64,000 nt of DNA. Origin: Arsenicibacter sp965247375 (GTDB lineage Bacteria; Bacteroidota; Bacteroidia; Cytophagales; Spirosomataceae). Below, one piece after another: positions 1 through 9,178 of the stretch. The notes below the pieces were generated by a model. That model ran no database searches. It worked only from the letters and a program-made list of their open reading frames with translations, and was not told where the DNA came from. The translations under genes and the position numbers were made by a program. Where the stretch lies: positions 1 through 64,000 of the forward strand of contig CBDFHU010000161.1 of NCBI GenBank assembly GCA_965247375.1, given 5' to 3'. Numbering within the stretch: position 1 is the first letter of the stretch; each line of letters starts with the position of its first letter.

Positions 1-1
1 T

Positions 2-1942
2 GTTATCCTGCATTACCTCAACGAAACCGAACACCGCGACTTACAGCATATCCAGCGTATCACCCGTCTGGAAGAAGACCGGTATGTGTGGCTTGACCGT
101 TTTACCATCCGGAATCTCGAACTGGTAGCGGCCCAGCAGGACGGTGGTGTGCCACTGATTCAGGTACTCGACCAGACAGTGACCCCGATGGGTGCCCGCC
201 TGCTGCGAAAGTGGCTGATGCTGCCCCTGAAAGACCGTGCTCTGATCGAAGAGCGGCTTAATCTGGTAGAATGGCTTCATCAGGAACCCGAACTGGCTGA
301 TACGCTGGTTGGCCACCTGAAACAAATCGGCGATCTGGAACGGCTTATTTCCAAAGTGGCTGTCCGCCGGATCAACCCGCGCGAAATGGTACAGCTGAAA
401 CGGTCGCTTCAGCACGTTCTGCCAATCAAGGAGCTCCTGATTACGGCTCTTACCCTGCCCGCGTTTACGGAATCTGCCGAAGGAGCCTCTAAAGCCAGAT
501 CACTCAAAAAATACGCCGACCAGCTGAATACGGTGTCCTTTTTACTTGACCGCATCGAAGCCGAACTACGCGACGATCCGCCGGCACTCTCCAATCAGGG
601 TGGCATGATCAAGTCGGGTATTGATCCGCAGTTGGACGAACTGCACGCACTGGCTTACTCAGGCAAAGATTACCTGCTCCAGCTGCAGGACCGCGAAATT
701 CAGCGGACGGGTATTACCTCGCTGAAAATTGCTTACAACAAAGTATTCGGCTATTACCTGGAAGTAACAAATGCGCATAAAAACCGCGTACCCGAAGACT
801 GGATCCGGAAACAGACGCTGGTTAACGCCGAGCGGTACATTACACCCGAACTGAAAGTTTACGAAGAAAAGATTCTGAATGCTGAAGAGCAGATCTTCGC
901 CATCGAACTACGGATGTTTACCGAACTAATACTGGCTGCCGGAGAGTACGTGGCCGCTATTCAGCAGAATGCGCGTGTGCTGTCGGTACTGGATGTACTT
1001 TCTTCGTTTGCCGGCGTCGCGCAGAAAAACCGGTATGTGCGCCCCGTCATGACCGACGGCAACGTACTCGACATCAAGGACGGGCGTCATGCGGTTATTG
1101 AACAACAGCTACCTCCCGGCGAGGCTTATGTACCGAATGACATTTATCTGGACGACGAAACCCAGCAGATTATCATCATTACGGGGCCAAACATGGCGGG
1201 TAAATCAGCGCTGTTACGACAAACAGCCCTTATTGTGCTGATGGCGCAGGCGGGTTCGTTTGTTCCTGCTTCAGCCGCTGAGATCGGTCTGGTAGACAAA
1301 ATATTTACCCGTGTCGGGGCTTCGGATAACCTGTCCCGCGGCGAATCAACGTTTATGGTTGAAATGACCGAAACGGCCAGTATCCTTAACAACCTGAGCA
1401 CCCGCAGTCTGGTACTGATGGATGAGATCGGTCGGGGTACGAGCACCTACGATGGGGTATCCATTGCCTGGTCGATTGCAGAATACCTGCATAACCACCC
1501 GCAATGCCGCGCCAAAACCCTGTTTGCGACGCACTATCACGAGCTGAATGATCTGGCCAATGACAACCATCGGATTAAAAATTTCAACGTGGCTGTTAAG
1601 GAGATGGGGAACAAGGTGCTGTTTCTGCGGAAGCTGAAAGAAGGCGGCTCCGAACACAGCTTCGGGATCCATGTGGCACAAATGGCCGGTATGCCGCCAG
1701 GTATTGTGCAGCGAGCCAACCAGATTCTGACGCAGCTGGAATCATCACACGGGCGTGAAGAAAACAAGGAACGGATTAAACAGGCCGTTCCGGCAGAACG
1801 CGAGCTGGCCCTGAAAATCTTCGAAGCCGGCGATCCGAAAGCCGAACTGATTAAGGAAAAATTACGGGCAATCGACGTAAACCGGCTTACGCCCATCGAA
1901 GCCTTGCTGAAACTAAACGAACTGTTGAATCTGGTGGAGTAA
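2..1942 (+). CDS. mutS: DNA mismatch repair ATPase MutS (5' end outside window)
   Basis: MutS binds mispaired or looped bases in newly replicated DNA and recruits MutL. The frame is open from base 2, so the N-terminal mismatch-binding domain lies upstream; about 646 residues of a protein usually near 860-880 are present. The visible part holds the connector, core and clamp regions, then the ATPase domain with Walker A GPNMAGKS (near 1180-1205), a STFMVEM segment, Walker B LVLMDEIGRGTS (near 1411-1445) and the ATHYHEL switch (near 1528). The second residue after GPN-M is Ala rather than the Gly of the Escherichia coli protein, which I believe is common in this phylum. It converges with the next gene across a shared hairpin. 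A GTG at 86 is only an internal codon, not the start. Confidence 0.97.
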   Translation, partial: VILHYLNETEHRDLQHIQRITRLEEDRYVWLDRFTIRNLELVAAQQDGGVPLIQVLDQTVTPMGARLLRKWLMLPLKDRALIEERLNLVEWLHQEPELADTLVGHLKQIGDLERLISKVAVRRINPREMVQLKRSLQHVLPIKELLITALTLPAFTESAEGASKARSLKKYADQLNTVSFLLDRIEAELRDDPPALSNQGGMIKSGIDPQLDELHALAYSGKDYLLQLQDREIQRTGITSLKIAYNKVFGYYLEVTNAHKNRVPEDWIRKQTLVNAERYITPELKVYEEKILNAEEQIFAIELRMFTELILAAGEYVAAIQQNARVLSVLDVLSSFAGVAQKNRYVRPVMTDGNVLDIKDGRHAVIEQQLPPGEAYVPNDIYLDDETQQIIIITGPNMAGKSALLRQTALIVLMAQAGSFVPASAAEIGLVDKIFTRVGASDNLSRGESTFMVEMTETASILNNLSTRSLVLMDEIGRGTSTYDGVSIAWSIAEYLHNHPQCRAKTLFATHYHELNDLANDNHRIKNFNVAVKEMGNKVLFLRKLKEGGSEHSFGIHVAQMAGMPPGIVQRANQILTQLESSHGREENKERIKQAVPAERELALKIFEAGDPKAELIKEKLRAIDVNRLTPIEALLKLNELLNLVE

Positions 1943-1950
1943 CAACTTCA

Positions 1951-1982
1951 TAGGGCAAAGCTTTCGTAAAGGCTTTGCCCTA
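1951..1982. terminator. Bidirectional hairpin between mutS and the Rpn nuclease gene
   Basis: Perfect 11-bp arms (1951-1961 and 1972-1982) with core AGGGCAAAGC / GCTTTGCCCT around a 10-nt loop. It sits between two convergent genes, 8 bases after the mutS stop and 4 bases past the stop of the minus-strand gene. There is no strong U-tract, so it is a hairpin of terminator type rather than a textbook intrinsic terminator. Confidence 0.6.
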
Positions 1983-1986
1983 AAGT

Positions 1987-2886
1987 TCAGAAGGTCAGCC
2001 GGTTTATTTCTTCAGCACTCAGCCCTGTTAAACCCGCCAAAACCTCAACCGAAACACCATCAGCAAGGCCTTTCCGCACAATTTCCAGAACTTTCGCCCG
2101 CTGTCCTTCCAGCCGTCCTTCTTCTATCCCTTCTAATCGCCCTTCTTCCCGGCCCTCTTCTCTGGCAGTATCAAGCGAGTTTTTTAAATCCCGGTAATAC
2201 TTTAAGCTGTCTTCATACGATAGTAACTCGGTTTGGCTGAAGCGGGCAATTTCAGCTACTTCAAACAGCCTTTCGAAAATCCGTTCGCGCAATTTGTCCG
2301 GAACTCTGTCCAGACGGTTCATATTCCGCAACACGTAAAGCCACTTCTCAAAACGGGTATTCAGTTCATCAACCGTTTTACGAAACTTAGGCATTTCCAG
2401 ATAAATGAATGTCAGTTTATCATAAAATACCTTACAAGTCTCAATATCTGCCAGTTTTACATCGTACCGGTATTTAGAGCGATCTGCCTTGTCTTCATCA
2501 AATACAAAATCCAGAATGGCAATAGTGTATACAGCTTTCAGCTCATAATTCCAGTCGGTTCGTTTCGCTTGTTCCCGTATCGGAAATGTAGCATAATATA
2601 AGGTTCTGTCTTTGAAAAAGTTCTGCTTCGATTTCTGGAGTTCAACAATAAACTTTTCACCCCGTTCATTCTCACAATAGAGGTCAAAAATCGCCCGTCG
2701 GTCCAGAACATCAGCCCCCAGGTGCTCCGATTTCAGATAAGTCAGTGATTTGATAGGCCCCTCTTGTTCTATCAATAATTCATTCAGGAAATCGAGCAAT
2801 AACTCCTTGTTAGGCTCTTCCCCGAATAACTTTTTGAAGCCAAAATCAGTAAACGGGTTCAGATAACGATCAGGTAGTTCTTCCAT
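1987..2886 (-). CDS. Rpn family recombination-promoting nuclease / PD-(D/E)XK nuclease
   Basis: A 299-residue protein whose N-terminus (RYLNPFTDFGFKKLFGEE) is the signature of the Rpn / PDDEXK_2 family, once called putative transposases. Family members are DNA endonucleases that raise RecA-independent recombination and can act in phage defence. Candidate catalytic residues are the Asp of AIFDLYC (near residue 67) and the Glu-x-Gln of IVELQKS (near residue 80). The C-terminal third carries a Glu/Gly/Arg-rich stretch (residues about 241-262), then a short helical tail ending LTGLSAEEINRLTF. These genes are often multicopy and mobile between genomes, but no inverted repeats or target duplication were seen here. 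The catalytic assignment is by family resemblance only. Confidence 0.88.
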   Translation of the reverse strand: MEELPDRYLNPFTDFGFKKLFGEEPNKELLLDFLNELLIEQEGPIKSLTYLKSEHLGADVLDRRAIFDLYCENERGEKFIVELQKSKQNFFKDRTLYYATFPIREQAKRTDWNYELKAVYTIAILDFVFDEDKADRSKYRYDVKLADIETCKVFYDKLTFIYLEMPKFRKTVDELNTRFEKWLYVLRNMNRLDRVPDKLRERIFERLFEVAEIARFSQTELLSYEDSLKYYRDLKNSLDTAREEGREEGRLEGIEEGRLEGQRAKVLEIVRKGLADGVSVEVLAGLTGLSAEEINRLTF

Positions 2887-2997
2887 TGGTAACCGGCTGT
2901 TCAGGAGGTAAATTTAGTTTTTAAAACGCATCTGTCCATGCTGTTCTTCCGGATTCAGAGGTACTGTCTTCTTTTTCTGCCCTTACCTGATAACGCA

Positions 2998-3037
2998 AAC
3001 GCGGCAACGAATGACGGGAATCACTCGTTGCCGCGTT
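2998..3037. repeat. Hairpin downstream of the amylase-like gene
   Basis: Perfect 13-bp inverted repeat, arms 2998-3010 (AACGCGGCAACGA) and 3025-3037, with a further TGA/TCA pairing inside the loop. It lies 23 bases past the stop of the minus-strand amylase-like gene and may end that transcript, although no U-tract follows. The rest of the gap 2887-3059 shows nothing recognisable. Confidence 0.5.
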
Positions 3038-3059
3038 CAGCATAAAGCCTGTTAAATGA

Positions 3060-4475
3060 CTAGTTCGTGTAGACCCGATATTCCCAGGGCTTCAGCGAGA
3101 ATGACATGCCCGATTTTAATTCGGTCGGCTGACGGGTGAAAATTTCGGTGTAAATCCCGTCAAATCCTTCACCGGTGAGCCGGATCAGCTGGGGCTGATC
3201 GGTCAGGTTGGTAATAACCACAATGCGGTCTATTTCCTTTGCACGGTAGAACGCATAGACCGCTTCGTCATGGTCCGTCGGGATTTTACTGGCTTTACCA
3301 CCGGCTGTTCCGTTCCATAAAGCACGATTACGGTGTTTGAGCGTCAGAAGGGATTTATAGAGACCGGCTTTGCTGTAATCGCCCCAAGAAATCGGTTCGC
3401 GTTCGCTGAGCGGCAGCCGTTTATCCAGATTGGCCTCCATCCCGTTATACACCAGTGGCATCCCTTCGAGCGTACTGGTCAGCACGACAAACGTTTCGGC
3501 TCCCTGTCCGAAAATCTCTTTCAGCGTACCAAACTTCCGGTTAATGTCCTGATTCTGCGTAAACAGCATCTGGAAATACCAGGGCGGATATTTACTCCGG
3601 TTATGGGCGATTAAAGTATCAATCGATGTTGCAGGGCGGGCACCCTGGGCAATAGCTTTCAGCACGGTGTACATTCCCCAGCCATAATTCATGTTGAAAC
3701 TACTGAACTGTTTGGGGTCAGATTCAGATTCAGCGAGCATAAACATCGTCTTCACTGAATCGAGTGCCGGGCGTGCCTGTGCCCAGAAATCATCCGGCAC
3801 CATCCCCGCCACTCCGCAGCGGAAGCCATCGATATCACATTCCTTTACCCAGTATTTCATGGCCTTAATCATCTCAAGGCGCATGGCGGCATTACCGTAA
3901 TTAAGATCCGCCACATACGTCAGGTCCGATGGTTGTCCCTTGTCATCGAGCGGAGAGGCAATTTTGCCGTTGATTTTTGTGTAGTACTCAGGGTGGTCCT
4001 TTACCCACGGATGTTCCCAGCCGGTATGGTTCGGAACCCAGTCCATAATCACCCGCAAGCCCAGATCGTGAGCGCGCTTAACAAGTGCCTTAAAGTCGGC
4101 AGTTTTCCCGTAGGCCGAATCCACCGCCATATAGTTCGTAACCGCATACGGATTACTCAGACTATCTTCCGGTTTTGCCTTGCCCGACGGATGTACCGGC
4201 ATAAACCATAAAATATCGACACCCAGCTCTTTCAGGCGCGGAAGCTGCTCTTCAACAGCCCTGAACGTACCTTCCTGTGAAAACTGACGGATATTTACTT
4301 CATAAATCGTTGCGTTCCGCGCCCATTCAGGCATGGGTGGTGCAACCCCGCCCGCTGAAACGGAATCAGGCGTAGTTATAGTTTCTGCACCCTGCGAATC
4401 GCTCCCCGATTTCCGGCAGGCATTGGTGAGTAGTAACAACCCGAATGCACTTGCCAGCAATAATAGCTTTTTCAT
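3060..4475 (-). CDS. Alpha-amylase-like GH13 lipoprotein with substituted nucleophile
   Basis: A 471-residue GH13-type protein with a lipoprotein signal (MKKLLLLASAFGLLLLTNAC), so probably anchored outside the inner membrane. Conserved region I is present (MDWVPNHTGWEHPW), as are the region III Glu (LAES, E249) and the region IV Asp (QNQD, D310). In region II, DGFRCGVAGMVP, the position normally held by the nucleophilic Asp is Gly221 (codon GGA, 3813-3815), and the usual NHD of region IV reads NQD. GH13 hydrolysis needs that Asp, so this copy may bind glucan without cutting it, unless the base calls are wrong. It follows rpe by 33 bases on the same strand. The protein is otherwise full length and well conserved, which argues against recent decay. 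Confidence 0.88.
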   Translation of the reverse strand: MKKLLLLASAFGLLLLTNACRKSGSDSQGAETITTPDSVSAGGVAPPMPEWARNATIYEVNIRQFSQEGTFRAVEEQLPRLKELGVDILWFMPVHPSGKAKPEDSLSNPYAVTNYMAVDSAYGKTADFKALVKRAHDLGLRVIMDWVPNHTGWEHPWVKDHPEYYTKINGKIASPLDDKGQPSDLTYVADLNYGNAAMRLEMIKAMKYWVKECDIDGFRCGVAGMVPDDFWAQARPALDSVKTMFMLAESESDPKQFSSFNMNYGWGMYTVLKAIAQGARPATSIDTLIAHNRSKYPPWYFQMLFTQNQDINRKFGTLKEIFGQGAETFVVLTSTLEGMPLVYNGMEANLDKRLPLSEREPISWGDYSKAGLYKSLLTLKHRNRALWNGTAGGKASKIPTDHDEAVYAFYRAKEIDRIVVITNLTDQPQLIRLTGEGFDGIYTEIFTRQPTELKSGMSFSLKPWEYRVYTN

Positions 4476-4508
4476 CTTGATAGTTGAGGCCAGCCCCGTT
4501 CAGTTTGT

Positions 4509-5183
4509 TCAGACAATTAAAGGCTGTGGATGCACTTTTAACTGACGAATGGCTTCGTGAGGGTCTTTTGCCGCAAATACCGACGTGCCTGCTACCATTA
4601 CATTGGCGCCGGCATCAGCCAGCATACCGGCATTATCCAGGGTTACGCCCCCATCAACTTCAATCAGAATATTGGTATAACCGGTTTCTTCCAGCAAGCG
4701 GCGCATTTTGCGGACTTTCGGAATCGACAGCGGAATGAGTTTCTGCCCTCCGAATCCCGGATTGATCGTCATAATCAGGACAATATCGATCATGTCCAGC
4801 ACATCTTCCAGCACGGTTACGGGCGTCTGCATATTCAGCGCGACTCCTGCCCGGCAACCGGCCTCTTTAATCTGTGCTAACGTCCGGTGAAGATGAGTAC
4901 AGGCTTCATAATGAACGGTGATGGATGCGGCACCCGCTTTGGCAAACTGCTCAATATAGCGTTCAGGCTGCACAATCATTAAGTGTACGTCAAGCGGCTT
5001 TTCCGAGTATTTTTTTACCGCTTCCAGCACCGGAAAGCCATAGGAGATATTGGGGACAAATACCCCGTCCATAATGTCAATATGCAACCAATCGGCATCA
5101 CTGCGGTTGATCATCTCTACATCACGTTGCAGGTTTGCAAAGTCGGCGGCCAGCAGAGATGGCGCAATCAAAGGGAACGTCAT
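4509..5183 (-). CDS. rpe: Ribulose-phosphate 3-epimerase
   Basis: Interconverts ribulose 5-phosphate and xylulose 5-phosphate in the pentose phosphate pathway, in the cytoplasm. The 224-residue length fits the family. The TIM-barrel motifs are clear: APSLLAADFANL at the N-terminus, HIDIMDGVFVPNISYG (metal-binding His and Asp), LDVHLMI, MTINPGFGGQ (catalytic region and phosphate gate), and IEVDGGVTLDNA near the C-terminus. It lies between a SanA/YdcF-like gene and the amylase-like gene on the minus strand, 33 bases before the latter, so the two may be cotranscribed. The 203-base gap upstream (5184-5386) holds no gene and no clear signal. Confidence 0.97.
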   Translation of the reverse strand: MTFPLIAPSLLAADFANLQRDVEMINRSDADWLHIDIMDGVFVPNISYGFPVLEAVKKYSEKPLDVHLMIVQPERYIEQFAKAGAASITVHYEACTHLHRTLAQIKEAGCRAGVALNMQTPVTVLEDVLDMIDIVLIMTINPGFGGQKLIPLSIPKVRKMRRLLEETGYTNILIEVDGGVTLDNAGMLADAGANVMVAGTSVFAAKDPHEAIRQLKVHPQPLIV

Positions 5184-5386
5184 ACAATAGTTGTCAGTTT
5201 ACAGTGAATGACAATCGTTTGTCTCTTCATTTGGTTGAGAAACAACAAATAACCAATCCGTGTGAACTGAATAAAAGTTTGCTGTAAAACTACTGCTTTT
5301 TACCGGGATTGTTACAGGAATTTGTGACTGGAATCATTCAGACCGGCCGTAGACGGAGGTTTCGGGAGAAGCGGAAAAGCAGTTAC

Positions 5387-6112
5387 TTACTGAGGTTCAG
5401 CGGTCTTCCATTTGACCGGATATGCTTTATTATCGGACTTGGTCTGCGGCCGCAGAATGTGTACGTCAAGCATGGCGAGCGGACGGGCCAGATACTCGCG
5501 GATCAGTGTTCGCAGCGAATAGCCGTCGGGTACGTCCTGTGCGGCAAAGGCAATGGCTTCGATGCCCTCGTGGTTGCCGATGTACAGCGCACGGGCATTG
5601 TGGAAATTCTGCGAAATAATGGTGATCTTGTCTTTATGGAATACTTCCTTGCACCGCACAACCGAGTCGAACGTCCGGTAACCGGCATAATCAAGGATCA
5701 GCACATCTTCGGGGATGCCTAACCGGCGCAGGGCCCGCATCATATCGGCCGGTTCGTTGTAGTATTCAGAATCGTTGTTGCCGCTCAGAATAATGTACTT
5801 GATTTTACCTTCTTTCCAGAGCAGAGCCGTTGCTTCCATACGGTAGCGGAAAAACAGGTTTTCCTTACCGCTCCGGACAAACTTGCTGGTACCCAGCACC
5901 AGACCGACGTCATTTGCCGGCAGACGCTGCAGGTTAAAATAAATCTGCCCCTCCGTACTGTTCACTACCCACCAGTTGCAGAGCAGTACGATCAGCACAA
6001 GCCCGAAACCAAAAGCAATACCGCCCTTGATTAGCCGCTTGACTAACCGAACCGAAGAACGACGTTTGGTTTCGTCTCCGCTATAGTCAGTAGTGAACAG
6101 TGTAGGGTTCAT
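5387..6112 (-). CDS. SanA/YdcF family (DUF218) membrane protein
   Basis: A 241-residue protein with one N-terminal membrane segment (residues about 30-50, IAFGFGLVLIVLLCNWWVV) and a DUF218 domain behind it, so the domain probably faces the periplasm. Recognisable elements are VGLVLGTSKFV, IILSGNNDSEYYNEP, the MxxxLxxLGIPEDVLILDYAG block and SQNFHNARAL. SanA in enteric bacteria affects envelope barrier function (vancomycin exclusion at high temperature); the chemistry of the family is not settled. The gene follows parC by 40 bases on the same strand. The Asn-Asp pair in the SGNND loop corresponds to the conserved acidic motif of the family. Confidence 0.87.
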   Translation of the reverse strand: MNPTLFTTDYSGDETKRRSSVRLVKRLIKGGIAFGFGLVLIVLLCNWWVVNSTEGQIYFNLQRLPANDVGLVLGTSKFVRSGKENLFFRYRMEATALLWKEGKIKYIILSGNNDSEYYNEPADMMRALRRLGIPEDVLILDYAGYRTFDSVVRCKEVFHKDKITIISQNFHNARALYIGNHEGIEAIAFAAQDVPDGYSLRTLIREYLARPLAMLDVHILRPQTKSDNKAYPVKWKTAEPQ

Positions 6113-6152
6113 AATAGCTATCGGGTTAACCGTTGCCGGTCTTCCCGTTTAT

Positions 6153-8891
6153 TCAGAAAAGGCCTAACTGGCCATTCAGCTCAATGCTTAACGGTTCGGC
6201 CTGAATTGGTTCGGCCTGAATTGGCTCGGCCTGAATTGGTTCGGCCTGAATTGGTTCGGCCTGAATTGGCTCGGCAGCGGCCTCCGGCAAATGGCCCTCT
6301 GCCTCTCCGGTATCCAGATCCAGCCCGCCCATCGGTGGTGCCGGCGGTGCGTCAACCTCCCGCGGTGTCAGCAGTTTCACTTCTTTAACCTTCACAAACG
6401 GCAGTTTATTGCCCAGTGCCTTCCAGCCTCTGATGTCAATAAAGCCTTCGGGCTCCAGCACCATTTTTTCGAGCGGTCCACGCTCTTTCACCTGATAAAC
6501 CACTTCAATGCGCGGATAACGGTCGGCCGTTGCGGCCAGCAGTTTCGACCCCTTTGTGTCGCCTATAAAGCTAAACTTCTTGTCGAGCGATGTAGTTTCA
6601 ACTTTGAACCGCTTGACGTAGTAAAGCTTTTGATTTGCCTCATAATAAATCACTGACAGTACACTTTCCGGATCAAACTTCTGCAGGACCTGAATTTCGG
6701 CCGGTTCATAGCGGTTGAGCAGATCAAACGAAGTGAGCTCATATTGTCCGTCCTTATAAACGACTAGAATACAATCTTTCGCATCGAAATTACCCAGGAA
6801 CCGGCCCCGCTCATCGCGGTTTAACCGGCCGAGATGCTCATCAAACCAGATGTCTACACCACCCAACGTTGACGTACCCGCACTTTTCTGTACTATCTTC
6901 CGGACCGGATACTTCGTCAGGATGTTTCCCTGCGCCGCCCGGTTCTTCACACTCAGCGTCGCAAAGTCAAAATCAAACTGTTTAACCTTGGCCGAGCTCT
7001 GCGCCGTCAGATTCACCTGAATTACTTCTGCTTCCCCGTTATCATTGGCCGTAAAGTACAGTACTTTAGATTTCGGGTTGCCCATCGTCAGGTCATATTC
7101 CCGGTCACGGGTAACGGCCGTAATCGGGAAGCGTTTCACCATCGAAATACCAGACTTTGCGTCGAGGTAGGCCACGTTATAAATCTTCCGTTCGTCGTTT
7201 TTCTTGAAAACGGCACAATAAATAATATCTTTTCCGACAAAGACTTTTTCCTGCACCTTTGTGACCAGGCACTTGCCGTCACGCCGGAAAATAATCACAT
7301 CATCGATATCCGAGCAGTCACTGACAAACTCGTCTTTTTTCAGGCCATAGCCGATGAAACCGCCTTCACGGTCAACATACAGTTTCTGGTTGGCCGCTGC
7401 CACAATGCTGGCTGCAATGGTATTGAATGCCCTGATTTCGGTGCGCCGTTCGCGGCCTTTGCCATATTTCTTCTGTAACTCCTTGAAATAGGCAATGGTA
7501 TACCGGATGATATTGGCAAGATGGTCTTCTGTCTCGGCCAGCTCTTCCTGTAACCGCCGCATGAGCTCGTCGGCCTTAAAGCCGTCGTATTTCGAAATCC
7601 GCTTAATCTTGATTTCGGTCAGGCGGATAATGTCCTCGTCAACAATTTCGCGGTAGAACTCCTTTTTGTACGGTTTGAGCGCCTTATCGATGGTCTCAAT
7701 AACAGCTTCGAATGTTTCACATTCCTCGATTTTCCGGTAAATGCGTTTCTCGATAAAAATCTTCTCCAGCGAGCTGTAGAGCAACCGTTCTTTCAATTCA
7801 TTACGCCGGATTTCGAGTTCACGTTGCAGCAGGCTCACCGTCTGCGTCGTATTGATCCGCAGAATATCCAGTACACTGACAAAGTGTGGCTTTTCTCCGA
7901 TGATCACGCAGGCATTCGGCGATACCGACACCTCGCACTCCGTAAAGGCATACAACGCGTCGATGGTTATGTCCGGCGAAACGCCGGGTGCCAGATGCAC
8001 ATGAATCTCAACGTCCTTCGACGTCAGATCCTCAACCTTCTTAATTTTAATTTTCCCGTCATCATTGGCTTTGATGATCGAATCCTTAACTGAAGTAGTT
8101 GTGGTGCCGAACGGAATTTCGCGGATGATCAGCGTCTTTTTATCAAACTCCTCAATACGGGCACGGATCCGCACCTTACCGCCGCGATGCCCGTCGTTGT
8201 AGTTGCTGACATCAATAAAACCACCCGTCAGAAAGTCCGGATACAGCACAACCGGCTTATCTTTCAGGATCTGGATCGAGGCGTCAATCAGTTCGTTGAA
8301 GTTATGCGGGAGGATTTTGGTCGACAGACCAACGGCAATCCCTTCCACACCCATAGCCAGCAGTAGCGGAAATTTCACCGGCAGGGTTACCGGCTCTTTT
8401 TTCCGGCCGTCGTACGAGAGCTGCCATTCCGTCGTCTGTGGATTAAACACCACATCGGCACCGAACTTCGACAGCCGGACTTCGATATACCGCGGGGCCG
8501 CCGCACCGTCGCCGGTCCGGATGTCACCCCAGTTTCCCTGCGTATCAAAAACCAGACTTTTCTGCCCCATCGTCACGATGGCTTCGTTGATCGACGCATC
8601 GCCATGGGGGTGGTACTGCATCGTTTGCCCGATAACGTTCGCTACCTTGTTGAAGCGGCCGTCGTCCATTTCGTTCAGGGCATGCAGAATGCGTCGCTGT
8701 ACGGGCTTGAGGCCATCCTCTACTGCCGGAACTGCCCGTTCGAGAATTACGTACGAGGCATATTCCAGAAACCAGTTCTCATACAGGCCTGACACAACCG
8801 TTTGTTCGTGCAGGACTTCTTCGGGTTGATGTTCAGTATTTGCTGTTTGTTCTTGATCGATAGGTTCCTGATGTTCGTGTTCGTTCATCAT
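6153..8891 (-). CDS. parC: DNA topoisomerase IV subunit A
   Basis: The DNA-cleaving subunit of topoisomerase IV, which decatenates daughter chromosomes together with ParE (not in this window). It has 912 residues. The breakage-reunion domain is clear from YASYVILERAVPAVEDGLKPVQRRIL through GDGAAAPRYIEVRLSKFG, in which the Tyr of RYIE is the DNA-linking residue. A C-terminal beta-pinwheel region follows. The A-A-A-P-R-Y form and the weak GyrA box favour ParC over GyrA. The C-terminus ends in five tandem copies of the pentapeptide IQAEP, encoded by a 15-bp minisatellite (6193-6267), before the tail LNGQLGLF. A TATCTTTA promoter-like core lies at 8960-8967 on the minus strand. It is the first gene of a possible parC > SanA-like > rpe > amylase-like run. 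Confidence 0.93.
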   Translation of the reverse strand: MMNEHEHQEPIDQEQTANTEHQPEEVLHEQTVVSGLYENWFLEYASYVILERAVPAVEDGLKPVQRRILHALNEMDDGRFNKVANVIGQTMQYHPHGDASINEAIVTMGQKSLVFDTQGNWGDIRTGDGAAAPRYIEVRLSKFGADVVFNPQTTEWQLSYDGRKKEPVTLPVKFPLLLAMGVEGIAVGLSTKILPHNFNELIDASIQILKDKPVVLYPDFLTGGFIDVSNYNDGHRGGKVRIRARIEEFDKKTLIIREIPFGTTTTSVKDSIIKANDDGKIKIKKVEDLTSKDVEIHVHLAPGVSPDITIDALYAFTECEVSVSPNACVIIGEKPHFVSVLDILRINTTQTVSLLQRELEIRRNELKERLLYSSLEKIFIEKRIYRKIEECETFEAVIETIDKALKPYKKEFYREIVDEDIIRLTEIKIKRISKYDGFKADELMRRLQEELAETEDHLANIIRYTIAYFKELQKKYGKGRERRTEIRAFNTIAASIVAAANQKLYVDREGGFIGYGLKKDEFVSDCSDIDDVIIFRRDGKCLVTKVQEKVFVGKDIIYCAVFKKNDERKIYNVAYLDAKSGISMVKRFPITAVTRDREYDLTMGNPKSKVLYFTANDNGEAEVIQVNLTAQSSAKVKQFDFDFATLSVKNRAAQGNILTKYPVRKIVQKSAGTSTLGGVDIWFDEHLGRLNRDERGRFLGNFDAKDCILVVYKDGQYELTSFDLLNRYEPAEIQVLQKFDPESVLSVIYYEANQKLYYVKRFKVETTSLDKKFSFIGDTKGSKLLAATADRYPRIEVVYQVKERGPLEKMVLEPEGFIDIRGWKALGNKLPFVKVKEVKLLTPREVDAPPAPPMGGLDLDTGEAEGHLPEAAAEPIQAEPIQAEPIQAEPIQAEPIQAEPLSIELNGQLGLF
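6193..6267 (-). repeat. 15-bp minisatellite at the 3' end of parC
   Basis: Five consecutive 15-base units (plus strand GGTTCGGCCTGAATT, with GGCTC in one), each encoding Ile-Gln-Ala-Glu-Pro on the minus strand. The copies are nearly identical at base level, so the array is young or homogenised. Unit length is a multiple of three, so copy-number change would keep the frame and only lengthen the acidic linker. Confidence 0.9.
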
Positions 8892-9123
8892 GAAAAATTA
8901 CAGTTGTTACGTATTGCAAAAGGCGGGAAGTGCCACAATCTGCGTCGCTTTAGACCTTATAAAGATACAAAAAAATACCTGAAAAATAAGCCCTGAACGC
9001 TATTTTCCTGCGGTTCTCAATTGGAAAAACACTATTTCCGGAAGCATCCCTTTTTCTGTCATATGAGTACCTCCATCCCCATGACAAGAATCAGCTTCAG
9101 CACGTTTTCTACTGTTTACAGGC

Positions 9124-9150
9124 TTGTCAGTAAATCACTCCTTACCTTTG
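9124..9150 (+). promoter_or_regulatory. Bacteroidota-type promoter for the DUF5916 gene
   Basis: TACCTTTG at 9143-9150 matches the TAnnTTTG -7 element used by Bacteroidota housekeeping sigma factor. A TTG at 9124-9126, 16 bases earlier, could be the -33 element; the usual spacing is somewhat longer. The predicted start of transcription falls about 20 bases before the GTG at 9179. Confidence 0.5.
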
Positions 9151-9178
9151 CCTTTTGCCTGTATAGAACTGCTTATCT

